DNA of 64,000 nucleotides, from NCBI GenBank assembly GCA_043739785.1, contig JAYUDN010000024.1:8969-72968 (forward strand), written 5' to 3'. Source of the DNA: JAYUDN01 sp043739785 (lineage in GTDB: Bacteria > Patescibacteriota > Gracilibacteria > BD1-5 > UBA2023). Positions 9,406-19,632 of the stretch are shown piece after piece. Under the pieces are notes generated by a model. It was not told the origin of the DNA and ran no database searches. It worked only from the letters and a program-made list of their open reading frames with translations. The number at the start of each line of letters is the position of its first letter. Position 1 is the stretch's first letter. Both the position numbers and the translations under genes were made by a program.

Positions 9406-10809
9406 ATGTCAAAGCAACACACCGGAAGTATCAAGAAAGTGATCGGAGTCGTCATCGATGTCGAGTTTACTGATGGATATATCCCACAGATCTACGAAGC
9501 CCTCGAAGTTCATGGAGCTCCTATCAAGCTCACGCTTGAGGTCCAGCAACAGCTCGGAGACAACATCGTCCGTACGATCGCCATGAATCCAGTCGATGGA
9601 GTGAAGCGTGGACTCTCAGTCACGGCTACATGAGCGCCTATTTCTGTCCCAGTGGGACCAGGAGTCCTTGGTCGCATGTTCAATGTTCTCGGGGATCCTA
9701 TCGATGATCAGGAAGCTCCTGTCGTCACTCAGCGAGACCCGATTCACCGCGCGTCTCCGTCATTCGAAGAGCTCTCGACAAAGAGCGAACTCTTCGAAAC
9801 CGGTATCAAAGTCATCGATCTTATCGCCCCGATGCTGAAGGGTGGAAAGGTAGGACTTTTCGGAGGAGCAGGAGTCGGGAAGACTGTCATCATGCAAGAA
9901 CTCATCCACAATATCGCGAGTGGTCATGGAGGATATTCGGTAGTGGCAGGAGTCGGAGAGCGAACTCGAGAGGGAAATGATCTCTACCATGAAATGAAAG
10001 ACTCAGGAGTCATCGATAAGACCGCTATGGTCTTTGGACAGATGAATGAAGCACCAGGACCTCGAGCTCGTGTGGCTCTCACTGGACTTACTATGGCTGA
10101 GTATTTTCGAGATGTAGAGAAACGAGATGTTCTCCTCTTCGTAGATAATATCTTCCGATTTACGCAGGCAGGTTCAGAAATTTCTGCCCTCCTCGGTCGT
10201 ATACCCTCTGCGGTAGGATATCAGCCAACACTCGCCACTGATATGGGAACGCTTCAGGAGCGAATCGCTTCGACCAAAAATGGTTCCATCACCTCCGTAC
10301 AAGCCGTCTATGTTCCAGCGGATGATCTCACGGATCCAGCCCCAGCGAATACCTTTGCTCATCTTGACTCGACCGTGACCCTTTCTCGTCCGATTTCCGA
10401 GCTCGGTATCTATCCAGCCGTGGATCCACTCGACTCGACTTCGACCGTCCTCACGCCAAAAATCGTCGGTGAAGAGCACTATAGTGTCGCTCGAAACTGT
10501 CAAAAGATCCTCCAGCGTTATAAAGAGCTCCAGGATATCATCGCTATCCTCGGTATGGATGAGCTTTCTGAAGAGGATAAGCTCACGGTATCTCGAGCTC
10601 GAAAGATCCAGCGATTTTTCTCACAGCCATTCTTTGTGGCGGAACAATTTACCGGAACACCAGGAGTCTATGCGAAACTCTCTGATACGATTCGAGGATT
10701 CAAGGCGATTATCGATGGAGAGCTTGATATGATTCCAGAACGATTTTTTATGTACAAGGGAAACATAGATGACGTACGAGCGGCATTTGAGAAAGAAAGT
10801 GGAAAGTAA
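9406..10809 (+). CDS. atpD: F1Fo ATP synthase subunit beta
   Basis: Catalytic subunit, 467 aa. Walker A is GGAGVGKT, followed by the catalytic GERTREGNDLY, LLFVDNIFRFTQAG (Walker B) and PSAVGYQPTLATDMG. The single UGA (9631-9633) is the Gly of the invariant DTGAPISVPVG-type segment (here AT-G-APISVPVG), among the clearest proofs of UGA=Gly in the window. With the standard code the gene would split into 75-aa and 385-aa pieces. It is 33 bp upstream of atpC. Confidence 0.98.
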
Positions 10810-10842
10810 AAAATAGATTTTGTAATTCGTTACTAGACTCGT

Positions 10843-11301
10843 ATGCAACTCAATATTATCTCCCAGACGGGCATCGTTCTCGAACTTCCATCATTCACTT
10901 CGGTGAGCCTGATGACGGAGTCTGGGATGGTGACAATTCTCCCTCATCACGAGCCACTCCTCTCTGCCCTTAAGCCGGGGATTATGAATGTAGAATATGA
11001 GGAAGGTGCAAAATCTCATGCCAAGGCCTACGTCACGAGTGGTGGCGTTCTCAATGTCAGTACCAACGAAGTGACGATTATCTCTGATATGGTCGATGCA
11101 GATGATGATCTCTCGGATATGGAGTATATCAAGTCCCAAAAAGAAGAATCTCAGCGTCTTGTGGATATGTATAAAGCGGAAAATAGTGAAACCATCGACC
11201 CAGAACGACTCATCGCGATCGAGAAAGATCTGATGCGTTATAGCCTCATGCACGAACTCGGGAAAAAATATCGTGAATCAGGCTCTGGAAGCAGAGGATA
11301 G
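10843..11301 (+). CDS. atpC: F1Fo ATP synthase subunit epsilon
   Basis: 152 aa. The N-terminal beta-sandwich is recognisable (GMVTILPHHEPLLSALKPG, then a Tyr/Val-rich strand with TSGGVLNVS). The C-terminal helical part is long and acidic. It regulates F1 rotation. No UGA. An intrinsic terminator follows directly. Confidence 0.92.
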   Translation: MQLNIISQTGIVLELPSFTSVSLMTESGMVTILPHHEPLLSALKPGIMNVEYEEGAKSHAKAYVTSGGVLNVSTNEVTIISDMVDADDDLSDMEYIKSQKEESQRLVDMYKAENSETIDPERLIAIEKDLMRYSLMHELGKKYRESGSGSRG

Positions 11302-11318
11302 TATGAAATGAATATATT

Positions 11319-11346
11319 AAAACCAGTCAAAGAGACTGGTTTTTTT
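11319..11346 (+). terminator. Terminator of atpDC
   Basis: AAAACCAGTC, a 5-nt loop, GACTGGTTTT and a T-run, 18 bp after the atpC stop. Confidence 0.88.
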
Positions 11347-11418
11347 AGTTTGGGTTTAACTATAGGAAGTGGTGTTCTGATAAATGACTTTCAGGAAGGA
11401 TAAACTGAAAATTTTCAG

Positions 11419-12906
11419 CTAGTTTACTTGCTCAATATTTTCTACGAGAAGCGCATTCCCATCTGAAATAATGGTCATAGTATATTCTCAATAATCTCGA
11501 GTCAATCATTTGGGAACACCTGCAGTAGCAACTCATCCAGTCTCATAGAGGAGTGACGTAATCAGATGATCTTCATCTATTCCACTATCTCATGTAGTTC
11601 ATGTGAACTTCATCTGATCCAGAGGGACTCTTGGGTTTGGATATGTCATGTTACTTTGGTGGATAATCTTCATAATCTCACCATCATGTTTTCATTCTAT
11701 ATAATCTCAGTCGACTATAACCCGTACCCTTTCACCACTCGAATCTGTGATGCCCCGGATAAGCATTCTTTTTGCTCTCTCATTTTGTGCGAGTGAAAAA
11801 TTAGCTTGAAAGAAAGGAGAGTATTGACGTACTTGGTATATGCGAGGATTTCTTTGTTTATCAAATCCGAATTCCATATGAAAAGAGTAATCTTTTCAAA
11901 AAATATTCTTCTCTCTTACTTTTTTATAGAGCTGGATTATTTGATCCAGTCATCTCGCTTTATATCACTCAGAGAATGCTCCATTTTTTGATATAGAAGA
12001 TACTTCTCATGTATTGGTATCTATAACTATAGTTTCGGCGTAATTTCCCAAAGGTAAGTCATATCATTGTTTTCTTAGTTTCTCACTTTCGTCAGAGGGA
12101 ATCGAGTAACTTATGATAAAAACTCAAGGTTTATGAGGACTTTCAAATACTCATCCTGTTGGAAGTCAAGAGGGTAAATCCTTAGGCTGGATGTAGACTC
12201 CTGTTTCTTTTGGTGGACGTATGTTTCTATGTTCTTTATGTCCTGCCGAGTTAAGGATTTTCTGCCTCATAGAAGAGACTATCCTTACATGCTGGGGTTG
12301 TCAGTTCCCGAGCATCTTCAAGATTTCATTTTCATAGTCGACAGATCTATCTCATGATTTGAGTTTACCAAGAATTTCTCTATATATATCATCCGCGGTA
12401 GGTTCATCAGTGTACTCTATCTCGTTATCCGCACCCATCTTCATACGTGGATGTGAAGATGGATAATAGTATTCCCATTCATTTCTCGGTTTATTGCTAC
12501 CCCAAACCCACTTTGGTTCTTCATTGTTTTTTTGAAAGTAGGCAAGTGCTCGATATATCTGATGAAGTTCTTGCTCACGCCAATCAAGATCATAGTAATT
12601 TTTATCAGGTATCTTATCTGTTGAGTCAAGGGTAGGAAGTATGCCGATATAACCACGATGATCATCTGGATGGCTAGAACGGTAGAGAAGTGGCATATCT
12701 GTCCATCAATTAGGAAGATCAGGGAGTGTATCTCTCTGTAGTTGTTCACTTGATATGTAATATCAATCATGTATATAGGGGGCAAGATCGGGAAAAGTCC
12801 TCAGGAACTCAAGAATCCCCCCCTTCGATCCGAGTCGTTCAGTAAATTCTTTTATCCTGGGAGCGAGAGCGTCTCGGTGGTGTTCTCAGAAATGAAGGAT
12901 TGCCAT
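11419..12906 (-). CDS. 495-aa protein, possibly PEP-synthase/PPDK-like
   Basis: Found only with UGA as Gly: about 20 UGA codons lie between the ATG at 12906 and the TAG at 11419, and the frame has no UAA or UAG. Weak similarity to the nucleotide-binding part of PEP synthase/pyruvate phosphate dikinase is suggested by LLYRSSHPDD near residue 70 and by MEFGFDKQRNPRIYQVRQYS near residue 300, which resembles the 'DIEW...QARP' end of that domain. The phosphohistidine swivel motif (GG..SHaA) is not clear; TGGVATAGVP near the C-terminus is the closest and lacks the His. Function uncertain. It is convergent with atpC and divergent from the malic enzyme gene. Confidence 0.6.
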
Positions 12907-13106
12907 ATTTTAGAAATTATTTATCCCTTCAGAGTATCGAGAGGTGTGGATATGTCAAACTTATTTTATAAAAATATGAATAGTCAATTCTCTATATGAG
13001 ATTCATTCTCATTTATCTTGCTTTTTTCCGAATCATTCATAAACTCAATGAGTCCAAAACAGAATGTAATACATTCAAATCTTTCAAAAATCTAACCCCC
13101 CTCACT

Positions 13107-14246
13107 ATGGCTGAAGATATCTACCAGAAATCCCTCGAACTTCATAAGAAGTATCATGGAAAACTTCGCATGGAGGCAATCGTTCATATAGAAAACCGCG
13201 ATGATCTCTCATGGGCGTATTCTCCAGGAGTTGCGGAACCCTGCCGTGAGATTGCGAAGGACCCTGCGAAGCTCTATGACTACACACTGAAATCTCGCAC
13301 GGTGGCGGTTATCTCAGATGGTTCAGCTATCCTCGGACTCGGAAACCTCGGTCATAAGGCGAGTATGCCCGTGATGGAAGGAAAGTGCGTCCTCTTCAAG
13401 GAGTTTGCGTGAGTTGATGCTTTTCCGATTATCATCGGGACGCAAGATGTGGAGGAGTTTATCACGACGGTCAAAAATATTGCCGATGGATTCTGAGGGA
13501 TCAATCTCGAGGATATCTCGGCTCCACGATGTTTCGAGATCGAAGACAGACTCAAGGCCGAACTCGATATCCCAGTGATGCATGATGATCAGCACGGTAC
13601 GGCCATCGTCGTCCTCGCTGGACTCATCAATGCGCTCAAGGTAACCAGTAAAAAGAAAGAAGATATCAGGGTCGTTCTCAACGGAGCTGGTGCTGCAGGG
13701 GTCGCTATATGCAAACTTTTGCATCTCTATGGGGTTCAACACTTTATCGCTTGTGATAGCAAGGGAATCATCTATAAGGGACGAGAAAATCTCGATATTT
13801 CGAAACAGAAACTCCTCGAATTCACGAATCTCGATTGAAAGACTGGGGCCCTCTCAGATGCTATCGCAGGCGCTGATGTTTTCATCGGGGTTTCCGTTGC
13901 CTGAGCTCTTACGGAAGAAATGGCTCGTACGATGGCTCCTGACGCGATCGTATTTGCTATGGCGAACCCTACTCCAGAAATTATGCCAGATGTCGCAAAA
14001 AGAGCCGGAATTCGCATTATCGGAACCGGTCGAAGCGACTATCCGAATCAGGTCAATAACTCACTCGTATTCCCTGGGATATTTAAGGGAGTGCTCAAGT
14101 ATGGGAAGAAGAAAATCACTGATGAGATGAAAATCCGCGCGGCCGAAGCCCTCGCGAGCTATGTCAAAAATCCATCAGAAGATATGGTTATTCCCGGACC
14201 ATTTGATCCAGGGATAGCGGATATAGTAGCTGAGGCAATGAAATAA
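13107..14246 (+). CDS. NAD-dependent malic enzyme
   Basis: 379 aa: oxidative decarboxylation of malate to pyruvate. Conserved segments are AYSPGVAEPC, SDGSAILGLGNLG, the metal/substrate lysine region MEGKCVLFKEFA-G-VDAFP, GINLEDISAPRCFEIE, MHDDQHGTA and the Rossmann motif NGAGAAGVA, followed by ANPTPEI. Length and motifs match the short bacterial malic enzyme without the phosphotransacetylase domain. Four UGA codons are used, two at invariant glycines (13410-13412 and the Gly before GINLEDI). An upstream in-frame extension to 12996 is unlikely; the ATG at 13107 fits the family N-terminus. Confidence 0.94.
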
Positions 14247-14248
14247 TA

Positions 14249-15052
14249 TTATTTATTAACTAATTTTCTCATAGGGAATTTAGAACCTAAAATTTCACAT
14301 CGAAAAATAGGAGTACCTTCAGAGTTTCTACATATATACTGGGCACGTAAATTGTTCCTTTCAATCTCAATTACAGTTCAAGTGATGCTGATTGTGTTTC
14401 ATGCCTGAAATCAATTTGAGTTTAGTCTTAGGGACGCAGATCATCAATAAAGCATTGTGTAGGAAACATTTCTTTTACCGTAGGCATTAGCTATCATTTG
14501 AGCGCAACTTTCTTCCACTATTGAATCAGGTATTCACTCAGGACATATAGTAATGAATTCTTGAGGGATATCCCAATATCACCAGAAAGTGTCACCAATA
14601 TTTATAGATGAATGATCTTCATGAAATCAAGAATTTGTCACAAATTGGAACTGTTTTCAATGCGGTAAAGAGTGTGAATTTTGTTGGTTTACTATACCCT
14701 GAACAGTAGAGGCAATCTCTTGGTGGATATGTCCAAAATAAGAAATATCGGTACTTGATATAACTTTTTTCCCACCCATTAGTAGGAAAATGGTATCCTC
14801 ATCAGTTTGGAATTCCAGGTCAGCATCTGCAGGGACCTTTCAGAGAAATACTACATCTTTTCCGAAAAAATTTGTTCTATTTCCGAAAAGTAAAAGAAGT
14901 TCTTTCAAAAATACTCAGGGCACTATTCAAAAGTGAAGCTTCATTATGTCACTATCAGACCTTACTCTTGCTGTTTTTTTGGTCCAGTTAATCTCGAATA
15001 TGTCTTCTAAGAAAATATTCGCCTGTTCAGTCGAAGATTGAGTATTCACCAT
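14249..15052 (-). CDS. Hotdog-fold-like protein (FabA/FabZ-type), tentative
   Basis: 267 aa, readable only with UGA as Gly (12 UGA codons). The C-terminal half, with PDSIVEESCAQMIANAY and then GGSASLRLN...GNTISITGTVIEIER, resembles the central helix and final strands of FabA/FabZ or acyl-CoA hotdog proteins. The N-terminal half could be a second, weaker hotdog repeat (IVPGVFLKELLLLFG). The catalytic His/Glu pair of FabZ is not clearly placed. The gene is convergent with the malic enzyme gene, the two stops being 2 bp apart. Confidence 0.6.
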
Positions 15053-15142
15053 ATTGAAAATTACTAATGATGAACAGTATATTTTTTTTATATATTTTGC
15101 AACAAATTATAAAAAAATCTACTTTCCAAATCGTACCATATA

Positions 15143-16066
15143 TTATTTTTTCTTTGGTTCATTTTCTATTCGGAGGATTTCGAGGATTCCGAGGATACAG
15201 ATCATGATAAACCCATAGCGGTAACCGTGGTGGGATACCATAAAGTCGGTGATTCTTCCTCAGAAATTCACTATGAGAATGAGGAGCATAAAAATAGTGA
15301 CCATGAGGTATTTTCCATTTGATTTCGCCCAATCAGCAAATGCGGAGTGATTAGGAGTTAGGTATTTGGTCTGGAGAATAGCGAAGCCACTTACGACGGC
15401 AATCAGGAGCATCGTAAATATACTGGATTCCGGGATACCATAGACCATATCAGTGGTGATAACTTTTCCGAGTCATTTTTCGAGCATCTCAAGGGCTGTA
15501 AAGAGGATAACAAAGAGTCCCACCCATTGAATGGATGGATACTTTTCGAGGAGTTTGGCGATATAGTTTGAAGCCACTACCATCAGGAGAATGGAGACAA
15601 TCAAACCAATCATCAGGTTCACGATGTTTCCATGACTCGCTCCAGCAACCGCGAGTACATTATCGAGGGACATTGCCACATCGGCGATGATAATCGTCTG
15701 GATGGCTGCACGAAAGGTAGTGGCATTACTTCATTCAGCATGCTCACTATGCTCACTTCCTCGAATCTCACGATAGAACTTCCAGACGACGTAGAGAAGG
15801 AGTATAGCTCCGAGGAATTCGAGTCCAGGAATTTTGAGAAGAAAAACAACTCCGAGCGAAAAAATAATTCGTAGAATAGTGGCTCATGCAACTCACCAGA
15901 GAATAGCCTTCTTTCGAATGGCGATCGGGAGTTTTTGGGTCGCCATACCTATAAGGATAGCATTGTCTCCACTCATGACGAGGTCGATGAGGATAATATT
16001 GAGCAGAGCGAAGGCGCCAGCAGTGGTAAAAAGATGAAGAAAATCAGAAGAGAGGGAATCGAACAT
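15143..16066 (-). CDS. TerC-family integral membrane protein
   Basis: 307 aa with about seven membrane segments. The two TerC signature loops are present: LVMSGDNAILIGMA near residue 30 and VAMSLDNVLAVAGASHG near residue 135, each with the acidic/Asn pair in a membrane helix. The central loop is charged and His-rich (EIRGSEHSEHAEG). TerC/YkoY/YjbE proteins are linked to metal (Mn) export or metalation of secreted proteins. Several UGA codons split it into four pieces in the standard code. Start at the ATG 16066. Confidence 0.88.
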
Positions 16067-16159
16067 GGAGAATATGTTATGAGGTATAAAATGCTTATTT
16101 TGATATATAACCCTTTTGGCGTGATGTATTGTACCAAAAGGACGAAAAATGCAATAATT

Positions 16160-16189
16160 TTGACACGAAGGGGGAAAGTATGGTATTAT
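16160..16189 (+). promoter_or_regulatory. Promoter of the 16223 gene
   Basis: TTGACA, an 18-bp spacer and TATTAT (16184-16189); a TATAAT overlaps just downstream (16187-16192). Gene start follows at 16223. Confidence 0.5.
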
Positions 16190-16222
16190 AATACGGAAAT
16201 AAATGGATAACTCATAATTATT

Positions 16223-16909
16223 ATGAATCGTCGACCTGAAAATCAAGAAAACCGTAGCGTTATTCCGGAGTTTGACTGAAAAAAAGCTTCTGATCTTTTT
16301 GATTTTTCGTGATCAACTATGGATTCACTTGACTCGGATACAAAGAAGAATAATTCACCAAATATCCAAAAAGAAGAAGAAGGACTTGCTGTCATCAAAC
16401 CTGAACTTCGAAAACTCTCCAACATGCGAGATGCGCAAGGGAAGATGACACCAGAGAGTATTGATCATGCATTTTTTGCGTATTCGAGTCAGGAAATGGG
16501 TAAAATTTCCGATGGAAACCCTGAGAAAAAAGCTCTTGAAAGTGCTCGACGAGACCTGCTTATCGAAATGCAAGGCATCAAAGATCCCCGAGAAAAGCTC
16601 AAAGCTATAAGTGCTTTGACGAAAGAAGTAGTTTCATTAACTGGTACAGTGTCTGGAGCTTCAGACAAGGGGAATAAAGATATGAGGCAAATGAATGATT
16701 CTCAAAATCAGCAAGGTGACCTCTATGATCGAATGAAGACATTCAAGGATATGCTTCAGAAAAGTGAAGAGCAAAGAAAATTAAAAACTCAAATCCAACT
16801 CGGTACAGCTCGTGGGAACTGAGATAAATCAATGTGAATACTCAATCCTATTCAAAATAAATCATCTTCAAATGCCTTGGAAGAAGGTTTGCGTGTGACT
16901 TTCCCTTAA
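16223..16909 (+). CDS. Hydrophilic protein of unknown function
   Basis: 228 aa, four UGA codons, no membrane segment or signal peptide. It is rich in Lys, Glu, Gln and Ser and mostly predicted helical, with a Met/Gln-rich segment (about 150-185) that could be a coiled coil. No family recognised. Its style (soluble, helical, charged) resembles the gene at 18148, and both flank the MoxR gene. Convergent with MoxR, 9 bp apart. Confidence 0.75.
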
Positions 16910-16918
16910 GGTTTTGAT

Positions 16919-17920
16919 TTAGGGTACAACGGTATTTTCGAGAATATACGTGATAATCGCATCTGGCTTCACGCCTGAGCCGATCGCTTCATACGAGAGT
17001 CCGATGCGGTGTCTGAGGACATCGTGGGCGAGGTACTTGATATCTTCTGGGAGGACAAAGTCTCGTCACTCGATCACAGCTCGAACTCGAGCGAGTCGGA
17101 TAAGGGCCAGTCCTGCTCGAGTCGAAGCTCCATATTCGAGAAGCGCTGCAATTGGCTCATATCATTTCCGCGGGGTTCGAGTGGCCTCCAGGATACTCAG
17201 GATATAGGTATAGATCTTCTCATCGATTCGGACGGAGGACATTATTTCTTCACGAATCGAGAGGATATTGAGAGAGTTTTCAGTTTTCAGTTTTCTGCTT
17301 GGAGTTGTTTTTGATTCGGTTTCCAAAGAAAGTCGTGCTATTTTACTCTGTGACTCAAGTATAACTTTTTCATCCGCACTTTTTGGATAGTCGAGGATGA
17401 GTTTCATCATGAATCGATCTAGCTCAGCTTCTGGAAGGGGATAGGTACCCGCTTGTTCGATAGGATTTTGAGTGGCGAAGACGATAAAAGGAGTAGGAAG
17501 AGGAAAGGTGGTTTCACCGATGGTAACCGTTCCTTCTTCCATGGCTTCAAGAAGTGCGGATTGCACTTTCGGTGGAGTACGATTGATCTCATCAGCGAGG
17601 AGGATATTAGCAAAAATAGGCCCCTTCCGAACGGTAAATTCCGATTTCTGTGGTCGGTAGATTTCACTTCATGTAAGGTCTGAGGGGAGGAGATCCGGGG
17701 TAAAGGATATCCGCTGAAAATGGAGGCCGAGAATATCGGCAATCACTCGGACGGTCAGGGTTTTCCCGAGTCCAGGAACTCACTCGATCAGGACATGCCC
17801 CGAGGCGCAGATAGTCATCAGGAGCTTATCGACGAGAACATCCTGGCCGATAATATGCATCGTGATGGATTTTTTCAATTCTAAAATCTGGGACTGAATC
17901 TGAGAAAGCACTGGATACAT
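16919..17920 (-). CDS. MoxR-family AAA+ ATPase
   Basis: 333 aa. Walker A is EGVPGLGKT with its first Gly encoded by UGA; Walker B is ILLADEINR; PPKVQSALLEAMEE and the sensor FATQNPIEQAGTYPLPEAELDRF are textbook MoxR. The C-terminal lid domain ends in SYEAIGSGVKPDAIITYILE. Such ATPases act as chaperones for vWA-domain partners; here a BatA-like vWA gene lies 30 kb away (46439-47344). A Lys/Thr-rich stretch at about residues 204-216 (+ strand about 17274-17310) corresponds to short tandem TTCAGTT repeats and looks like an in-frame insertion. Confidence 0.93.
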
Positions 17921-18102
17921 AGAGTAGAGTTATGAGTTATAAGTTATACGTATGAGAAAAGCAAGAATTGATAAGAAGACAATTTTTATGAAAGTTGTTA
18001 TTCTCCAATCTCAAAGGGATCCCTCGGGTACTTCGGGTTGACCATATTTATAAGAGATTATATAGAATATATCACATCCTGCAAACGAGAAAGTTGGTAT
18101 TT

Positions 18103-18131
18103 TTGACTCATTCTTTCTTATGTGGTATGAT
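18103..18131 (+). promoter_or_regulatory. Promoter of the 18148 gene
   Basis: TTGACT (18103-18108), a 17-bp spacer and TATGAT (18126-18131). The first ATG after the expected start point is at 18148, which decides the start of the gene. Confidence 0.7.
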
Positions 18132-18147
18132 AGAAAGAAATCAATCT

Positions 18148-19584
18148 ATGCATCATTTCTTTGGAAAAAAACACATTTCGGTTAGGTGGAAGGAGAATGA
18201 GGATTGAAGTGTGGTTGAAAACCATACTGGAAGCGAAATTACTCAACAAAATCTTCCTCAGCGGGTTCCTCCTACTCAAGAGGAATTGAAAATTAAGGCA
18301 GATAAATATGGAGTATGATGGCCAGAAACATCAGGAACTGAAGATGCTCAGAAAATATTGACTGGATTTGTTGATTGAGTGTCACCAAATGAGAACTTGG
18401 ATTGAAAAAAGATAGCCGCTGCTCAGGCTCTCCAGCAAGCTCAAATCGCGAAAATAGAGGCTCAGATGCATATCGTCGAGACCTCGAAGCGACTCACTGA
18501 TCTGGCAGTGAGACTCAAGGGAAAATTTACGGCTGTACTCTGGAAAGAGCAAGAATCTGATAAAGGCAGTCTTTCTCCAGATGGTTTAGAAAAAAAAGGA
18601 AAGGAAATGGAAATCAAGGCTCAAAATCTTACGAATGAATATCTTACCGCAAACAAAGAGCAGTATCTAGCTTATAAGAAAGAGATAATAAATCTTCCTG
18701 AAGAAGAACAGAAAACGAAGCTAGTCGAGTTTCGAAAAAATATGTTTGAGACATTTTGTCGTGAAAAGGGATTGGAATTACCCGCAGTAGCAGTTTCTGT
18801 TTGAGAAGAAGGTGCTGATAGTCAAGGAATGGCAACTTCGAATATGACTTTTGATAGCTCCGATGATACCTTTGATGCGATGGAGCAGTATGTTCAGTCC
18901 ACAGAATCCTATAAGCGTCAACACTTTGCCGAGGCAGAAGCGGATACTATTTTGAAAAAAGAGTTTCCTGAGGCAGAAAATGCACAAGATGCTGTGAAGC
19001 ATGTTTTGAGTGAGGAAGGTGGAACTGAAAAACCATTAAGTGACTATCTTTCAAAATCAGATGAACCATCCTCATACACTTCTGAAAGTAAGATAACGAT
19101 CCGAAGCGGTGAAGGTTTTACTAGAATAGATGCACCCGGCTCTGAGAATGATTGGATTATATATTCGGATAATCAAGACGAAATAAAAAAAGCAGTTCGG
19201 CTCTATGCTTCATTTTCAAGACCTCCCCTCGATACGTTTCGGCGTGACGGGTATGAGTATATGTCTGCGGTCGAGGTACGTGTTGCGAAGGAAATAAATT
19301 CGAGAGTTCCTGGAGAAGTTCCGAGTCCGGATGATATCGCGAGGGTGATGCAATTCGTACTTCTCAAGCAAAATCCAGGCTACAGTAATGATCTTATCGG
19401 TATTACGCTGAAGGACTTGCTATCAGGTGGCAAAGGAATCGAAGAGTTTAATACCTTTCTCAAAAATCACTGAGATGTGACTAGTGGTTCTATTTTGGCT
19501 TCTGCACAAGAGCAATGACTTGTCACGGATGATAACAATCTGAAAGTCGTGAATTTTATGAAAGCTCTTTCAGAACTCGCCTAG
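18148..19584 (+). CDS. Large hydrophilic protein of unknown function
   Basis: 478 aa, readable through several UGA codons. Soluble and acidic, with long Gln/Ala/Lys/Glu-rich helical stretches (about 75-210) that may form coiled coils, then a more mixed C-terminal half. No signal peptide, membrane segment or known motif seen. It has its own promoter and a terminator-like hairpin after it, so it is probably a single-gene unit. An in-frame ATG at 18127 overlaps the -10 box and is rejected as the start. Confidence 0.78.
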
Positions 19585-19608
19585 ATTTTTTCTCCTTTTT
19601 CTCTATAC

Positions 19609-19632
19609 TCCGCTCATATAGCGGATTTTTTT
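19609..19632 (+). terminator. Short intrinsic terminator before tgt
   Basis: TCCGCT, a 5-nt loop, AGCGGA and a run of seven T that ends exactly at the tgt ATG. Confidence 0.6.

Noticed and set aside
9406..10809. atpD as two pieces (frameshift or pseudogene)
   Set aside because: Both pieces are in the same frame, separated only by one UGA at an invariant Gly; the same pattern repeats in dozens of genes.
13690..14130. 146-aa plus-strand frame inside the malic enzyme gene
   Set aside because: The malic enzyme frame is continuous here once UGA is read as Gly and matches the family; this frame is a shadow.
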